Below, in pieces: positions 1-9,958 of a stretch of DNA of 64,000 nucleotides (positions are counted from its first letter, which is position 1; each line of letters starts with the position of its first letter). Under the pieces are notes generated by a model. The model was given only the letters and a program-made list of their open reading frames with translations, searched no databases and was not told where the DNA came from. The translations under genes and the position numbers were made by a program. The DNA lies in assembly GCF_016765635.1 (NCBI RefSeq), contig NZ_JAESVD010000011.1, forward strand, positions 1 to 64,000, given 5' to 3'. The DNA is from Shewanella schlegeliana (lineage in GTDB: Bacteria > Pseudomonadota > Gammaproteobacteria > Enterobacterales > Shewanellaceae).

Positions 1-87
1 TCGAGACTAGGACGTTGATAGGCAAGGTGTGTAAGCGTTGTGAGGCGTTGAGCTAACTTGTACTAATGACTCGTGAGGCTTAACCAT
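1..87 (+). rRNA. rrl: 23S rRNA, 3' end (partial)
   Basis: The first 87 bases match the conserved 3' end of bacterial 23S rRNA: the GTTGATAGGC block, GTGTGTAAGCG, GAGCTAACTTGTACTAATGA and the final GAGGCTTAACC. The gene begins outside the window. The end is placed by alignment from memory with E. coli 23S, so it may be off by a few bases. Confidence 0.95.
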
Positions 88-126
88 ACAACCCTGATGG
101 GTTTTGTATGAGAGACTAATGTTTCT

Positions 127-154
127 ACTTAAAATGCTCCCTGCATTTTTAAGT
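127..154 (+). other. hairpin in 23S-5S spacer
   Basis: ACTTAAAATGC and GCATTTTTAAGT pair around a five-base TCCCT loop, with one bulged base. The hairpin lies in the 23S-5S spacer and is probably an rRNA processing or spacer structure. The rest of the 88-267 spacer holds no tRNA. Confidence 0.5.
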
Positions 155-267
155 ATTTCCTCCATCCATGGAGGTCATAACCAGAATTAGAATGAAGCAC
201 TTAATGTAGTGTGAACCCAATTTTTAAGACTTGCATAGCGAGTCCAGCTTTCTAAATTTACCAAATT

Positions 268-387
268 TGTCTGGAAACCATAGAGCTGTGGTCCCACCTG
301 AATCCATTCCGAACTCAGAAGTGAAACACAGTATCGCCGATGGTAGTGTGGGGTCTCCCCATGTGAGAGTAGGTCATTTCCAGGCGC
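268..387 (+). rRNA. rrf: 5S rRNA
   Basis: This is a 120-nt match to gammaproteobacterial 5S rRNA. The diagnostic blocks GGTCCCACCTG, CCGAACTCAGAAGTGAAAC, GCCGATGGTAGTGTGGGG and CATGTGAGAGTAGG are all present. The ends TGTCTGG and CCAGGC pair to form helix I. It follows the 23S gene in normal rRNA operon order. No second 5S or tRNA gene follows before the terminator. Confidence 0.97.
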
Positions 388-400
388 CAAATACACGATA

Positions 401-431
401 AATCCCCAGCACTCTGTGTTGGGGATTTTTT
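401..431 (+). terminator. rRNA operon terminator
   Basis: AATCCCCA (401-408) pairs with TGGGGATT (420-427) and is followed by a T run. It begins 13 bases after the 5S gene, as expected for the end of an rrn operon. Confidence 0.9.
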
Positions 432-764
432 CGTTTAATGGCTTTTGAATTGAACACTCGAACATGGGGAAATAAAAAGCCCGAACGCAGTGAGGCACAA
501 TACCATGTGGAGGTAGATAAATGCTCCTCGGTAACTGCTCCTGCGTTACTCTACCTCCTATATCCATATAGTCGTGCATAATCGACACTTCCGTCATCCA
601 TGGCGGTCGTGCATAATCGAGACTCACAACATCTGCAGGAATGGTGTTCTAGCAAGCTAGTTTGAATTGTCGTAGATTAGGGGGGGAGTGAAAAGACAGC
701 TTTAAGTCGCAGGAAAAGCTAGGTGAGCCACTTTTGTAGCTCATGAATATTGTGGGGTTGGCTG
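432..764. repeat. gene-free stretch with small repeats
   Basis: No credible gene lies here. A 9-bp inverted repeat, GGAGGTAGA (509-517) and TCTACCTCC (550-558), encloses 32 bases. A 15-bp direct repeat, GTCGTGCATAATCGA, occurs at 571-585 and 606-620. The block ATCCATGGCGGTC near 596-608 resembles ATCCATGGAGGTC near 164-176 in the rRNA spacer. These look like short interspersed repeats rather than genes. Confidence 0.5.
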
Positions 765-1154
765 CTAGCTGAGGATTTTTTCTAAGATCACTTTATTGGC
801 TTCGGGAAATTCGTATTGGCTAAGCTGGCTTATCTTCACCCATTCAACCCTTTGCCCCTCAACTCCTATCGCGATACCACTAAAATTAGTTACCCTGTGG
901 ACATCTAGAAATACCTTTTTATCACCGTAATCATGGTGAATCTCCATTAGCGGAGTAGTAGAGGCAACATCTAGATTCACTTCCTCTTTTAGCTCTCGTA
1001 TAAGCGCTTCTGATGTGGTTTCTTGTTTTTCGACCTTACCACCCGGAAACTCCCATTTACCGCCTTGGTGAAGGTGATGTGGGCGCTTAGCAATGAGTAT
1101 TCGGTCATTTGAATCTTGAATAACACCGACAGCAACATGGATCTGTTTGCTCAT
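765..1154 (-). CDS. mutT: 8-oxo-dGTP diphosphatase MutT
   Basis: This is a 129-aa Nudix hydrolase. The Nudix box runs from about G38 to V59, with the catalytic RELKEE core at 53-58, and the whole protein is a single domain of normal MutT length. The family hydrolyses oxidised dGTP to the monophosphate in the cytoplasm and so prevents A:T to C:G mutations. Its ATG overlaps the yacG stop codon by one base (TGATG), so the two genes are translationally linked. It is the last gene of the minus-strand run coaE-zapD-yacG-mutT. Function rests on family knowledge; specificity for 8-oxo-dGTP is inferred from gene context and length. Confidence 0.93.
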   Translation of the reverse strand: MSKQIHVAVGVIQDSNDRILIAKRPHHLHQGGKWEFPGGKVEKQETTSEALIRELKEEVNLDVASTTPLMEIHHDYGDKKVFLDVHRVTNFSGIAIGVEGQRVEWVKISQLSQYEFPEANKVILEKILS

Positions 1155-1390
1155 CAGTTTTTGTCATCGTTATAAGGGTTTTCACCTAGAAAAAAATCTG
1201 CCTCATCATAACCGAGTTGATCTAGCATCTCAGGATCGAATTCAGGCTTGACGGGAATTGCATTTTTCTCAGAGGCCCAGTCACCTAAGTCTATAAGTTT
1301 GCAGCGATCGCTACAAAAAGGCTTAAATTCTGATTCTGCATTCCATGTTACAGGTGCTTGGCAGGTGGGGCATTTTACAGTTAGAGACAT
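1154..1390 (-). CDS. yacG: DNA gyrase inhibitor YacG
   Basis: This is a 78-aa zinc-binding protein. Ligands C7, C10, C26 and C30 form the CxxC...CxxxC knuckle, followed by the family signature KLIDLGDWA. In E. coli YacG binds GyrB and inhibits DNA gyrase. The acidic, disordered C-terminus is usual for the family. The gene sits between zapD and mutT as in many gammaproteobacteria and shares one base with the mutT start codon. Confidence 0.93.
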   Translation of the reverse strand: MSLTVKCPTCQAPVTWNAESEFKPFCSDRCKLIDLGDWASEKNAIPVKPEFDPEMLDQLGYDEADFFLGENPYNDDKN

Positions 1391-1450
1391 AATGGACCTT
1401 GTCAGCTGTTTTGCTGACGCTTACAAAGTGTATTAGCAGATTTTAAAGCG

Positions 1451-2197
1451 TTAGGGGCAGGTTGCCAACTCGAATTCAACTGTTTGGTCTGAGTGTTTTT
1501 GTTGATCAAACTGTACAAAGTGTATGGCGTAGCGATTTCTATGGCCGCTAATCGTTGGATAGCAGCCCTGTTCGGCAGATAGCTTAACTCGTATTAAAGA
1601 CAGCGCTTGCTCACTATTTCCTTGGTAGAAGCCACCAGAAGCTTGCTTGACTTGATACTCTGTTGTCTGTCTTGTTAAGTCTAGAAGTAGGTTTACTGGC
1701 GATAATAGGCTTGCGAAATGACTCATCCACTCTTGATATTCAGCTTGACGCTCTTCCCATGGCTTAGCTAGCCAATAGTGTAATTGTGGCAGATCAAAAT
1801 TACAGCTCGCACCTGGCATATTAAACCTTTGCCTTAGGGCTGTTAAGAATCGGTCTTGTTTAAGTTGATGTCCCGCTCGTTGGGCTAGCTGCAATATGTC
1901 TCTGGCTGCAGTCAATTTTGAGATATAGAGTTCGACTTGGTCGTCATTGATAGAGGGGAGTGATTGCCATTTTGATAACGCGAATAGTTGTCTATCTAAG
2001 TCTTTGAGTACTTCCCCTCTATAGTCGCAACGCTCGGAGAGTTCACATAAGGAAAATAGCGGATAAAAGCATCGATGCTGATGATCGTCATCTAGGTTAG
2101 CCTGCAGCTGTTGAGCCAAATACTCGAGGCGCAAGTAGCTGCGGATTTTTTCATTCAGAGGCTGTTCGTAGATCAATTCAGTCATGGCGTTATTCAA
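1451..2197 (-). CDS. zapD: cell division protein ZapD
   Basis: This is a 248-aa protein of the ZapD (YacF) family. The N-terminal YEQPLNEKIRSYLRLEYL is the family hallmark. ZapD binds the FtsZ C-terminus and bundles FtsZ filaments at the division ring. The start codon overlaps the coaE stop by four bases, so the two genes are translationally coupled. Length agrees with E. coli ZapD (247 aa). Confidence 0.93.
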   Translation of the reverse strand: MNNAMTELIYEQPLNEKIRSYLRLEYLAQQLQANLDDDHQHRCFYPLFSLCELSERCDYRGEVLKDLDRQLFALSKWQSLPSINDDQVELYISKLTAARDILQLAQRAGHQLKQDRFLTALRQRFNMPGASCNFDLPQLHYWLAKPWEERQAEYQEWMSHFASLLSPVNLLLDLTRQTTEYQVKQASGGFYQGNSEQALSLIRVKLSAEQGCYPTISGHRNRYAIHFVQFDQQKHSDQTVEFELATCP

Positions 2198-2799
2198 GAA
2201 TTACTGGATAATTTTAAATAAAAGTTATGTAGTGCTTCTACCTTGCACTTTAACGCCGATATCTCTCCTTGATTGTCTATGACATCATCAGCTTTTGACA
2301 GTTTCTCAGCTCTAGTAGCCTGACTGCTTATTATATTTTTAACTTGCTGAGCGGTAACGCTATCTCTGCTCATTGTTCGTTGTTGTTGGAGTTCAGGTGA
2401 AATATCCACCAAAAGCGTCCGATCTACTAAGCTATCTAACCCGTTCTCAAATAGCAAGGGCACAACCATAATTACATAATTTGATTGTGCTTGTTTACAC
2501 TGTTTGAGCATGGTTTCGCGGATCAATGGATGCAGTAGGCTGTTTAGCCATACTCGCTCCGCATCGTTATGGAAAATCTTCTCTCTCAGCTTTGCTCTAT
2601 CTAGATTGCCATCATCTAGTAAGATATCATCACCAAAATGTTGGGTGATTTGAGCTAGGCCATAGGAGCCTTTCATAACAACGTCTCTGGCAATCACATC
2701 GGCATCGACAAGCGTTATGCCTAGCTCTGCAAACAGATTGGCTACAGTCGTTTTGCCACTACCAATACCACCCGTTAATCCAACAATATAATCAGCCAT
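2194..2799 (-). CDS. coaE: dephospho-CoA kinase CoaE
   Basis: This 201-aa P-loop kinase carries the Walker A GGIGSGKT at residues 10-17, the DADVIARD motif near residue 32 and the LLHPLIR segment typical of CoaE. It catalyses the last step of coenzyme A synthesis, phosphorylating the 3'-hydroxyl of dephospho-CoA with ATP. It lies 29 bp downstream of the prepilin peptidase gene, the usual pilD-coaE arrangement, and overlaps zapD by four bases. Confidence 0.95.
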   Translation of the reverse strand: MADYIVGLTGGIGSGKTTVANLFAELGITLVDADVIARDVVMKGSYGLAQITQHFGDDILLDDGNLDRAKLREKIFHNDAERVWLNSLLHPLIRETMLKQCKQAQSNYVIMVVPLLFENGLDSLVDRTLLVDISPELQQQRTMSRDSVTAQQVKNIISSQATRAEKLSKADDVIDNQGEISALKCKVEALHNFYLKLSSNS

Positions 2800-2828
2800 C
2801 GCTTTTCCTTTTATTGTCTGAATGGCCT

Positions 2829-3740
2829 TTATAAGGTCGATAGGTACCAGTTTGTTATGCTTTCACCCCAGATCATGGCAATCCAGCCCGCTGCTGCGAT
2901 GTAAGGCCCAAACGGAATAGGGTTACCATGATTTAATTTCTTGAACAGGATAAGTGCGATACCCACTACAGCGCCAACAAGTGATGAGAGTAAGATAATG
3001 AGCGGTAATACTTGCCAGCCAAACCAGGCACCAAATACGGCTAGTAGTTTAAAGTCGCCGTAGCCCATACCTTCTTTGCCTGTCAGGAGTTTGAACAGCC
3101 AAAATACGCTCCATAAGCTCAGATAACCTGCAGCCGCACCAATTAATGCATCTGATGTGGTTGTAAAGGTGCCACCTAAGTTAATGATAAGACCAAGCCA
3201 TAATAAGGGCAGGGTAATTTGATCAGGCAGCAGCATTTCATCTAAATCGATACCAGTTAACGCGATCAGGCAAAACGTCAGTAAAGTAGCGAGTGCAAAC
3301 TCAAATGTTGGACCAAAATGCCATGCTAAAAATGCGACTAAAGCACCCGCTATAAATTCCACAATCGGGTAGCGGGCTGAGATGTTAGCGCTACAGGAGG
3401 CACACTTACCTCTAAGCATTAACCAACCGAGGATAGGCAGGTTATGGATAGCCTTAATATTGGTTTTACATTTAGGGCATGCTGAGCCGGGTACGACGAT
3501 ATTGTACTTTTCAGGGAAAGCATCGATAGGCGCTTCGAGTTGCTTTTTGTTGCTATCGAATACCTGTTTCTTGTACTCACTTAAGTAGTGATTACACTCT
3601 TGCTGCCACTCACGTTTCATCATTACTGGCATGCGGTGAATTACAACGTTTAAAAAGCTACCAATCACGGCGGCGAATACAAAGCTCAATGCAATAAACA
3701 GCCAAGGGTTCTGGCTAAAAACAGATATTAGTTCAGTCAT
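2829..3740 (-). CDS. pilD: type 4 prepilin peptidase PilD
   Basis: This is a 303-aa inner-membrane aspartic protease. It has an N-terminal membrane segment, a cytoplasmic loop with two CxxC pairs (CPKC and CASC) that bind zinc, and the two catalytic aspartates in GIDLDEMLLPDQ and GYGDFKLL. The enzyme cleaves the leader of type IV prepilins and N-methylates the new phenylalanine; it may also serve type II secretion pseudopilins. It is in a pil operon with pilC, pilB and pilA. Length matches full bifunctional peptidases that have the methylase domain. Confidence 0.95.
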   Translation of the reverse strand: MTELISVFSQNPWLFIALSFVFAAVIGSFLNVVIHRMPVMMKREWQQECNHYLSEYKKQVFDSNKKQLEAPIDAFPEKYNIVVPGSACPKCKTNIKAIHNLPILGWLMLRGKCASCSANISARYPIVEFIAGALVAFLAWHFGPTFEFALATLLTFCLIALTGIDLDEMLLPDQITLPLLWLGLIINLGGTFTTTSDALIGAAAGYLSLWSVFWLFKLLTGKEGMGYGDFKLLAVFGAWFGWQVLPLIILLSSLVGAVVGIALILFKKLNHGNPIPFGPYIAAAGWIAMIWGESITNWYLSTL

Positions 3741-3766
3741 TATTTTTCTTTATGTAATGTTAGTTA

Positions 3767-5032
3767 TTAGCTCACGACTTTACCCATCTGGAAGATAGGT
3801 AAGTACATAGCAACAATTAAACCACCAACTACGGTGCCAATAACGACCATCATAATAGGTTCGATAAGACTTGATAAGCCATCAACCGCATCATCGACCT
3901 GCATTTCGTAGATATTAGCCACTTTATTGAGCATATTATCAAGTGATCCCGACTCTTCACCGATCATCACCATCTGAATAAGCATATCGGGGAATAAGCC
4001 TGTGGTGCGCATGGCGACATTCATCTGCATGCCTGACATCACTTCGGTGCGAATTTTTAATATGGCTTTACGATAGACTGCATTGCCAGAGGCTCCGGCA
4101 GCAGACTCTAGACCATCAATTAAGGGGACACCTGCTGCAAAGGTGGTCGCTAAAGTGCGAGCGAATCGAGCCATAGCGCCTTTATGTAGAATAGGGCCAA
4201 TGGCGGGAATTTTTAAAACAAAGGCATCCACCTGATCTCTAAAGTGTTGAGAGTTCTGATGGGCTTTTTTAAATGCATAAACGGCAATGCCAATTGCAAG
4301 AGCAAAAATATACCAAGAGCTTTCAAGCCCTCGGGATATTTTTAAGACAAATTGAGTAAATGCGGGAAGCTCTGCACCGAAACCTTTGAAGATCTCTTCG
4401 AACTGAGGAACGACAAAAAGTAGTAATAATGAGGTTACCAATATAGCAACGATAACAACGGCTGCAGGGTAGAACATCGCTTTCTTAATTTTTGACTTAA
4501 GGGCTTCTGATTTCTCTCTGTAAGTGGCTATTCGATCGAACACCGTATCGAGGGAACCTGAATGTTCACCAGCAGCTACTAGATCGACATAGAGGTCATC
4601 GAAGTATTGCCTATGGGGCCTAAGAGCATCAGAAAGAGGCACACCAGATTGAATTTCAGCAAGAATTGTTGCCAACAGTTCACGCATCTTAGCTTTTTCA
4701 TGGCCACGGCCAAGTAGCTCTATGGTGGTGACTAGAGGAACCCCCGCCGCAAGCATGGTGGCAATTTGACGAGTGACCATGGCGATATCCATGGGTTTTA
4801 TTTTTGGAGCTCCAAGTTTAAACAGTGGGGCAGCTTGTTTTTTTACAAGCTTTGGCGTTACTCCTTGGCTTTTAAGCTGTGCACGTATTTCGGCGCTCGA
4901 TACACCTCTTAACTCCCCCGATGTTTTAGACCCATCACGGTTAGTCCCTTTCCATTCGTAGGTGACGACTTTAGGCTCGTCTTTGGTTTTTTTGGCACGA
5001 GGCTTTTTACTTTTTATTGTTGCCGTAGCCAT
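3767..5032 (-). CDS. pilC: type IV pilus inner-membrane platform protein PilC
   Basis: This 421-aa protein has the duplicated T2SF domain (roughly residues 85-210 and 285-410) with hydrophobic segments such as YPAAVVIVAILVTSLLLLFV. A cytoplasmic lysine-rich N-terminus (KSKKPRAKKTK) precedes the first domain. PilC is the platform on which the PilB ATPase acts to insert pilins. It lies between pilB and pilD. A GxxLxxxL-type assembly is repeated in both halves, as normal for the family. Confidence 0.95.
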   Translation of the reverse strand: MATATIKSKKPRAKKTKDEPKVVTYEWKGTNRDGSKTSGELRGVSSAEIRAQLKSQGVTPKLVKKQAAPLFKLGAPKIKPMDIAMVTRQIATMLAAGVPLVTTIELLGRGHEKAKMRELLATILAEIQSGVPLSDALRPHRQYFDDLYVDLVAAGEHSGSLDTVFDRIATYREKSEALKSKIKKAMFYPAAVVIVAILVTSLLLLFVVPQFEEIFKGFGAELPAFTQFVLKISRGLESSWYIFALAIGIAVYAFKKAHQNSQHFRDQVDAFVLKIPAIGPILHKGAMARFARTLATTFAAGVPLIDGLESAAGASGNAVYRKAILKIRTEVMSGMQMNVAMRTTGLFPDMLIQMVMIGEESGSLDNMLNKVANIYEMQVDDAVDGLSSLIEPIMMVVIGTVVGGLIVAMYLPIFQMGKVVS

Positions 5033-5088
5033 AATGGTTCCTTTTAATAGAGGTGTTTATTGTTCAAGCCTAAAATAGGTGGAGGCGG

Positions 5089-6798
5089 CTAGAAGCTGGT
5101 TACGCGATTAATCTCAGTGATACTGGTGACGCCTTGTATGACCTTTAACAGGCCTGATTCTCGCAGATCGCGCATCCCTTGCAGTTTAGCTTGTTTAAGA
5201 ATTTGTAACGAATTACCGCCTTCCATGATGGTACGGGCGATTTCATCGGACATCTTCATCACCTCATAAATACCCACTCGGCCTTTATAACCGCCAGAAC
5301 AGAGGTCGCAGCCGACTGGTTTAAATGGAGTAATACCAGCATCAACATGCTGCTGATTAAATCCAAGCTTTAGTAGCTCCTCGGCAGGAATATCTTCAGC
5401 TTCCTTACAAGTTGGACAGAGGCGGCGCGATAAGCGCTGGGCAATAATCAGGTTGACTGAACTGGCGATATTATAGCCTGGCACGCCCATGTTAATTAAA
5501 CGCGTCAGGGTTTCGGCTGCGGAGTTGGTATGCAGAGTCGATAGCACCAAGTGGCCCGTTTGCGCCGCTTTGATGGCAATCTCCGCGGTCTCTAAGTCTC
5601 GAATCTCCCCCACCATCACCACATCGGGATCTTGACGAAGGAATGAACGTAGCGCCGAGGCGAAAGTTAAACCTGCCTTAAGGTTAATATGGACTTGGTT
5701 AACCCCTTCGAGGTTGATCTCCACCGGATCCTCGGCGGTGGAGATATTACGCTCTTCGGTATTGAGAATATTCAGACCAGTATAGAGTGATACCGTCTTA
5801 CCTGAGCCTGTAGGACCGGTAACCAGTATCATGCCTTGTGGCTTAGCGAGCATCTCTTCATACATGATGCGTTGATCATCCTCATAGCCAAGCTTTTCGA
5901 TACCGAGCTGGGCGGAAGAGGAGTCCAAAATACGCATTACAATTTTCTCACCCCAGATGGTGGGTAGAGTGCTGACACGAAAATCGATAGACTTACTGCG
6001 AGATAGCTTCATCTTAATGCGGCCATCTTGTGGTACGCGGCGCTCAGCAATATCCAGCTTAGACATCACCTTTAAGCGAGCAGAGATCCGGCCCGATAAA
6101 TTAACCGGTGGCTCGGAGACCTCATGTAGGATGCCATCGATACGAAAGCGGATGCGATAGCGTTTCTCATAGGGCTCGAAATGCAGATCCGATGCGCCTT
6201 TACGTATCGCATCCGTAAGAATTTTGTTGATATAGATGACAATCGGCGCATCATCTTTGCCATTACCTTCCTGTTCTTCATCGCGTTTATCGGTATCGGT
6301 AACTTCAATACCCGCTAAAGCTTCCTCATCAATTGAGCTTAAATCAAGGCTACTTATGTCATCTTCTAGTATGGTTTCAAGCGCTTTGCAGAGTTTATCA
6401 TCTTCCACCAGAATCGCTTCGGCGTGCAGACCTGCACTAAACTGGAAATCTTCTAAGGCTGCGATATTAGTGGGATCGGATGTAGCAATATAGAGACGGT
6501 TGCCTCGCTTAAATAGCGGCAAGCATTTATGCTTCTCAATCAGCTTCTTATTGAGAAACTCTTCAGGGATTGAATTAATATCGAATTCGTTGAGATCGAG
6601 TAGTGGCGTCCCATACTCTTCGTAACAGAGTTCGGCTATTTTACGGGCATCGATGAGGTTTTCAGAAATAACGGTGGAGACAAGAGAGGCTTTATTCTTA
6701 CGAGATTTAGTTATAGCGAGTGCTATCTGCTCTTCTGTGAGCAAATTTTTGCGGATAAAAAGGGTTGATAATCCTAGATGTAACCCCGTTGTTGGCAT
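5089..6798 (-). CDS. pilB: type IV pilus assembly ATPase PilB
   Basis: This 569-aa GspE/PilB ATPase has an N-terminal MshEN domain (about residues 1-150), which in relatives can bind c-di-GMP. Its Walker A is GPTGSGKT, with Walker B in [15 protein letters not shown], and four zinc cysteines in CPTC and CDLC. It powers pilus extension. A c-di-GMP link is plausible given the two GGDEF/EAL proteins elsewhere in the window, but that is inference. Its length is typical. Confidence 0.96.
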   Translation of the reverse strand: MPTTGLHLGLSTLFIRKNLLTEEQIALAITKSRKNKASLVSTVISENLIDARKIAELCYEEYGTPLLDLNEFDINSIPEEFLNKKLIEKHKCLPLFKRGNRLYIATSDPTNIAALEDFQFSAGLHAEAILVEDDKLCKALETILEDDISSLDLSSIDEEALAGIEVTDTDKRDEEQEGNGKDDAPIVIYINKILTDAIRKGASDLHFEPYEKRYRIRFRIDGILHEVSEPPVNLSGRISARLKVMSKLDIAERRVPQDGRIKMKLSRSKSIDFRVSTLPTIWGEKIVMRILDSSSAQLGIEKLGYEDDQRIMYEEMLAKPQGMILVTGPTGSGKTVSLYTGLNILNTEERNISTAEDPVEINLEGVNQVHINLKAGLTFASALRSFLRQDPDVVMVGEIRDLETAEIAIKAAQTGHLVLSTLHTNSAAETLTRLINMGVPGYNIASSVNLIIAQRLSRRLCPTCKEAEDIPAEELLKLGFNQQHVDAGITPFKPVGCDLCSGGYKGRVGIYEVMKMSDEIARTIMEGGNSLQILKQAKLQGMRDLRESGLLKVIQGVTSITEINRVTSF

Positions 6799-6814
6799 TT
6801 ACAGTCCTAGCGTT

Positions 6815-6868
6815 GAAAATTTATTTTAAAATTAAGGTTGAAACGGTCATATACGTTTCAACCTTAAT
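6815..6868 (-). terminator. terminator after pilA
   Basis: ATTAAGGTTGAAACG (6831-6845) pairs perfectly over 15 bp with CGTTTCAACCTTAAT (6854-6868) around an 8-base loop. On the minus strand the stem is followed by a T-rich tract. It lies 23 bp past the pilA stop and would limit read-through from the abundant pilin gene into pilB. Confidence 0.8.
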
Positions 6869-6891
6869 GTTCTTACTGAAAGTAGAGCATT

Positions 6892-7341
6892 TTAAATACC
6901 TGCACCATCAGCACATTGATCAGCAGTTGTCGAACCGCCTGATGCTGCGGCATCAACTGTTGCTGCATATGTTACAAGGCCTGCATCTGTTACTGTAGCT
7001 GTGATAACACATGTGCCATCTGAATAGGCAATAGTGCCGCCATTTTGCTCATCCCAGCCGCCAGCACCAGCAGTTGTCGGTGTAATAGTCAATTCATCTC
7101 TTGCACTATCAGTTACAATTGACGCGCAACCAACACCAGATTGTACACATGCAACAGCTTTAGATGTATAGGCACTAACTCCTTTCATTGCCGCACCGCC
7201 GTGAGCTGAAGCAACATAATCTCGATAGGCTGGCAGCGCTACCGCTGCCAAGATACCGATAATCGCAACCACGATCATCAATTCAATTAGGGTGAAGCCC
7301 TTAGCTGTGTTCATTTTTGATCTGTTCATCATGCTTTTCAT
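6892..7341 (-). CDS. pilA: type IV major pilin PilA
   Basis: This type IVa prepilin is 149 aa from the chosen start. The ATG at 7341 was picked because GGAG sits seven bases upstream; an in-frame ATG 30 bases earlier lacks a good ribosome site. Leader residues 1-15 end in AKG, and the mature protein starts [20 protein letters not shown], with Phe1, Glu5 and the long N-terminal helix. Four cysteines lie in the head, two in CVQSGVGC and two further on, possibly forming two disulfides. PilD processes it, and PilB and PilC assemble it. Confidence 0.93.
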   Translation of the reverse strand: MKSMMNRSKMNTAKGFTLIELMIVVAIIGILAAVALPAYRDYVASAHGGAAMKGVSAYTSKAVACVQSGVGCASIVTDSARDELTITPTTAGAGGWDEQNGGTIAYSDGTCVITATVTDAGLVTYAATVDAAASGGSTTADQCADGAGI

Positions 7342-7371
7342 GTCTATCTCCATTAGAAAGCTTTGAATCAC

Positions 7372-8494
7372 GTTTGAACGCAGACTTTGCTATTCAAATC
7401 GCTATTCATACTGTGTATATCAGTAAGTAGTGCTTCAACCCTGCTCGATGCTCCTGCGCTAGCACGCCGCGGCTCCTTATGCTAATGCTCACTACTAGGG
7501 CCAATACCGATTATCGCTAAAAGAGTATCTAACCAGAGTTACTTAGTGGCGCTTAGCGCGACTTTAGGTATCCGTGTCTATCTTAAATATAAAAGTTAAA
7601 TTTAAAGGTCACCCGCCGTTATTGTTAACTTGTTTCATCTTCAGAAAAATTCAGTATTAACAAATTTGTTTCGCTACTTTGGCTAAATAATTTGTTTAAC
7701 AACTTCTTTCAACTGAAGCCTACTCAGTTTTGGTTAATAAATATTCTATTTCATATTTAGTTAAGCCAAAGCTGTTGTTATATCAATAACGAGTTAACCA
7801 AGCCGGCAATCTCGCCTAAGTGCAAGTTAGTACAAAGTTAATAAAAATGGAATAGTAGATTGCCACAAAGTGGTCTTTTAATTACTAATCTTTCTAAAAA
7901 ATAAGTAATTGTGGGTAGGTTGGTTATAGCGGTTATCTGTCTGTGTTGTAAATATTGACGTATATTGGTTAAGTGTCATTTTTTTGATGGTTAATTTGTG
8001 AGCGTTGATGCCTATATTTTTTGTAGGGATATAGTTATGTGCGAACTGTGATTCGCCGATTGTTTTGCTTTTTTGGGATTACGGGAAGAGGAAAGGAGCT
8101 AAAGGTTAATGCTGAAACTAATGTCGTTGTGCAACTTAAAGCTGAATGGCTTTGGCTGCTAAGGCAACACTTGTGTAGCTCCCTTTGTATTGACTCGAAA
8201 GTAAAATCTTAGCTAGTAGTTTGTGATGCTAAATAATCTTTAGCTATAGTTTTTTATTCTATTAGTTGGGTTGGTTTGGCTGGCTTAATATATCTGTTTT
8301 AGTTATTACTTGGTTTAACATTTCTTTTTTACTCGAATAAATATAGAGGGGTAAGGCGTTTAAAACGCATTTCTATTCATTACGATAATAACGTTATCAG
8401 ACAAGTTAAGTTGAGAAGCTAAGAGGAAAGTTAATTTGGCTAGCGGGTTATTTATTCACAAATTTTTCGACTAGTTTTAAATGTCGTTTGTGAT
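7372..8494. other. 1.1-kb gap between pilA and nadC
   Basis: No credible long reading frame is present on either strand. The part next to pilA should hold the pilA promoter; I looked for a sigma-54 GG-N10-GC element in the nearest 400 bp and found no convincing one. The rest is AT-rich. Near 8088-8111 a strong AAAGGAG precedes an ATG that opens only 17 codons. AAAGGAGCTA (8092-8101) can pair with TAGCTCCCTTT near 8176 with one bulge, so a structured RNA is possible but unproven. Confidence 0.4.
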
Positions 8495-8497
8495 AAC

Positions 8498-8526
8498 AAA
8501 AAGCCCAAGCGTTTAGCTTAGGCCTT
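8498..8526 (-). terminator. nadC terminator
   Basis: On the minus strand GCCTAAGC pairs with GCTTGGGC (one G-U pair) across a five-base loop and is followed by TTTTTG. It lies about 45 bp past the nadC stop. Confidence 0.75.
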
Positions 8527-8570
8527 TTATTGGTAGTATCGCCGCAGTTGCTATCGGACAGGCTGAACGT

Positions 8571-9470
<900 letters not shown>

Positions 9471-9540
9471 TTACTGGCTTATTACAGGAATATATGAGGC
9501 ACGCTTTAATAATGGTTTTCATCTTAGCATAAAGGGTTAT

Positions 9541-9816
9541 ACCAATCAGTATAAGAGTTTGATCTACTCAGAGCGTTTTTTGGCAAACTCATTCAAGGTG
9601 AATAGCTGCAATAATGGTTATTCACTTATAAAGCTATTCAACGCAGAAGTAGGCAGTCAAAAACGCTCCAGAATGGCGAGTTTTAGCGGTTCTGATGCTG
9701 TGACTCTTTTTAAACAAGAGTGAGCTTAACTGTAGCATAGCTATGCTCTTCACTCATTGCCTTGCCTTAGAGCCGCTAAATTCTCGCTGAGCGACCAAAT
9801 GTTTATACTGATTGGT
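9541..9816. mobile_element. MITE-like inverted-repeat element
   Basis: A perfect 14-bp terminal inverted repeat, ACCAATCAGTATAA (9541-9554) and TTATACTGATTGGT (9803-9816), bounds 276 bp that contain no gene. Flanking bases also partly match. The interior is non-coding. It lies between divergent nadC and ampD. The same 14-mer occurs alone at 43692-43705, which suggests a family of elements in the genome. No transposase is present, so it would depend on one elsewhere. Confidence 0.6.
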
Positions 9817-9958
9817 GTTAGGGGAGAGGCTAGCATTATTGCGCTTATACTCTTGAATTGGTCGCTTTTTTAGGGTGATAAAACTCAAAAGAGTAGCTAT
9901 ATTCATAGGGTTAAAACTGCTAAAGTGCGCTTAATATATTAGCTTTTGGATCTCGGTT

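Noticed and set aside
187-627. 146-codon minus-strand open frame
   Set aside because: It runs antisense through the 5S rRNA gene and its terminator.
8109-8162. 17-codon ORF with strong ribosome site
   Set aside because: Too short and without similarity to call as a gene; kept only as a remark on the gap.
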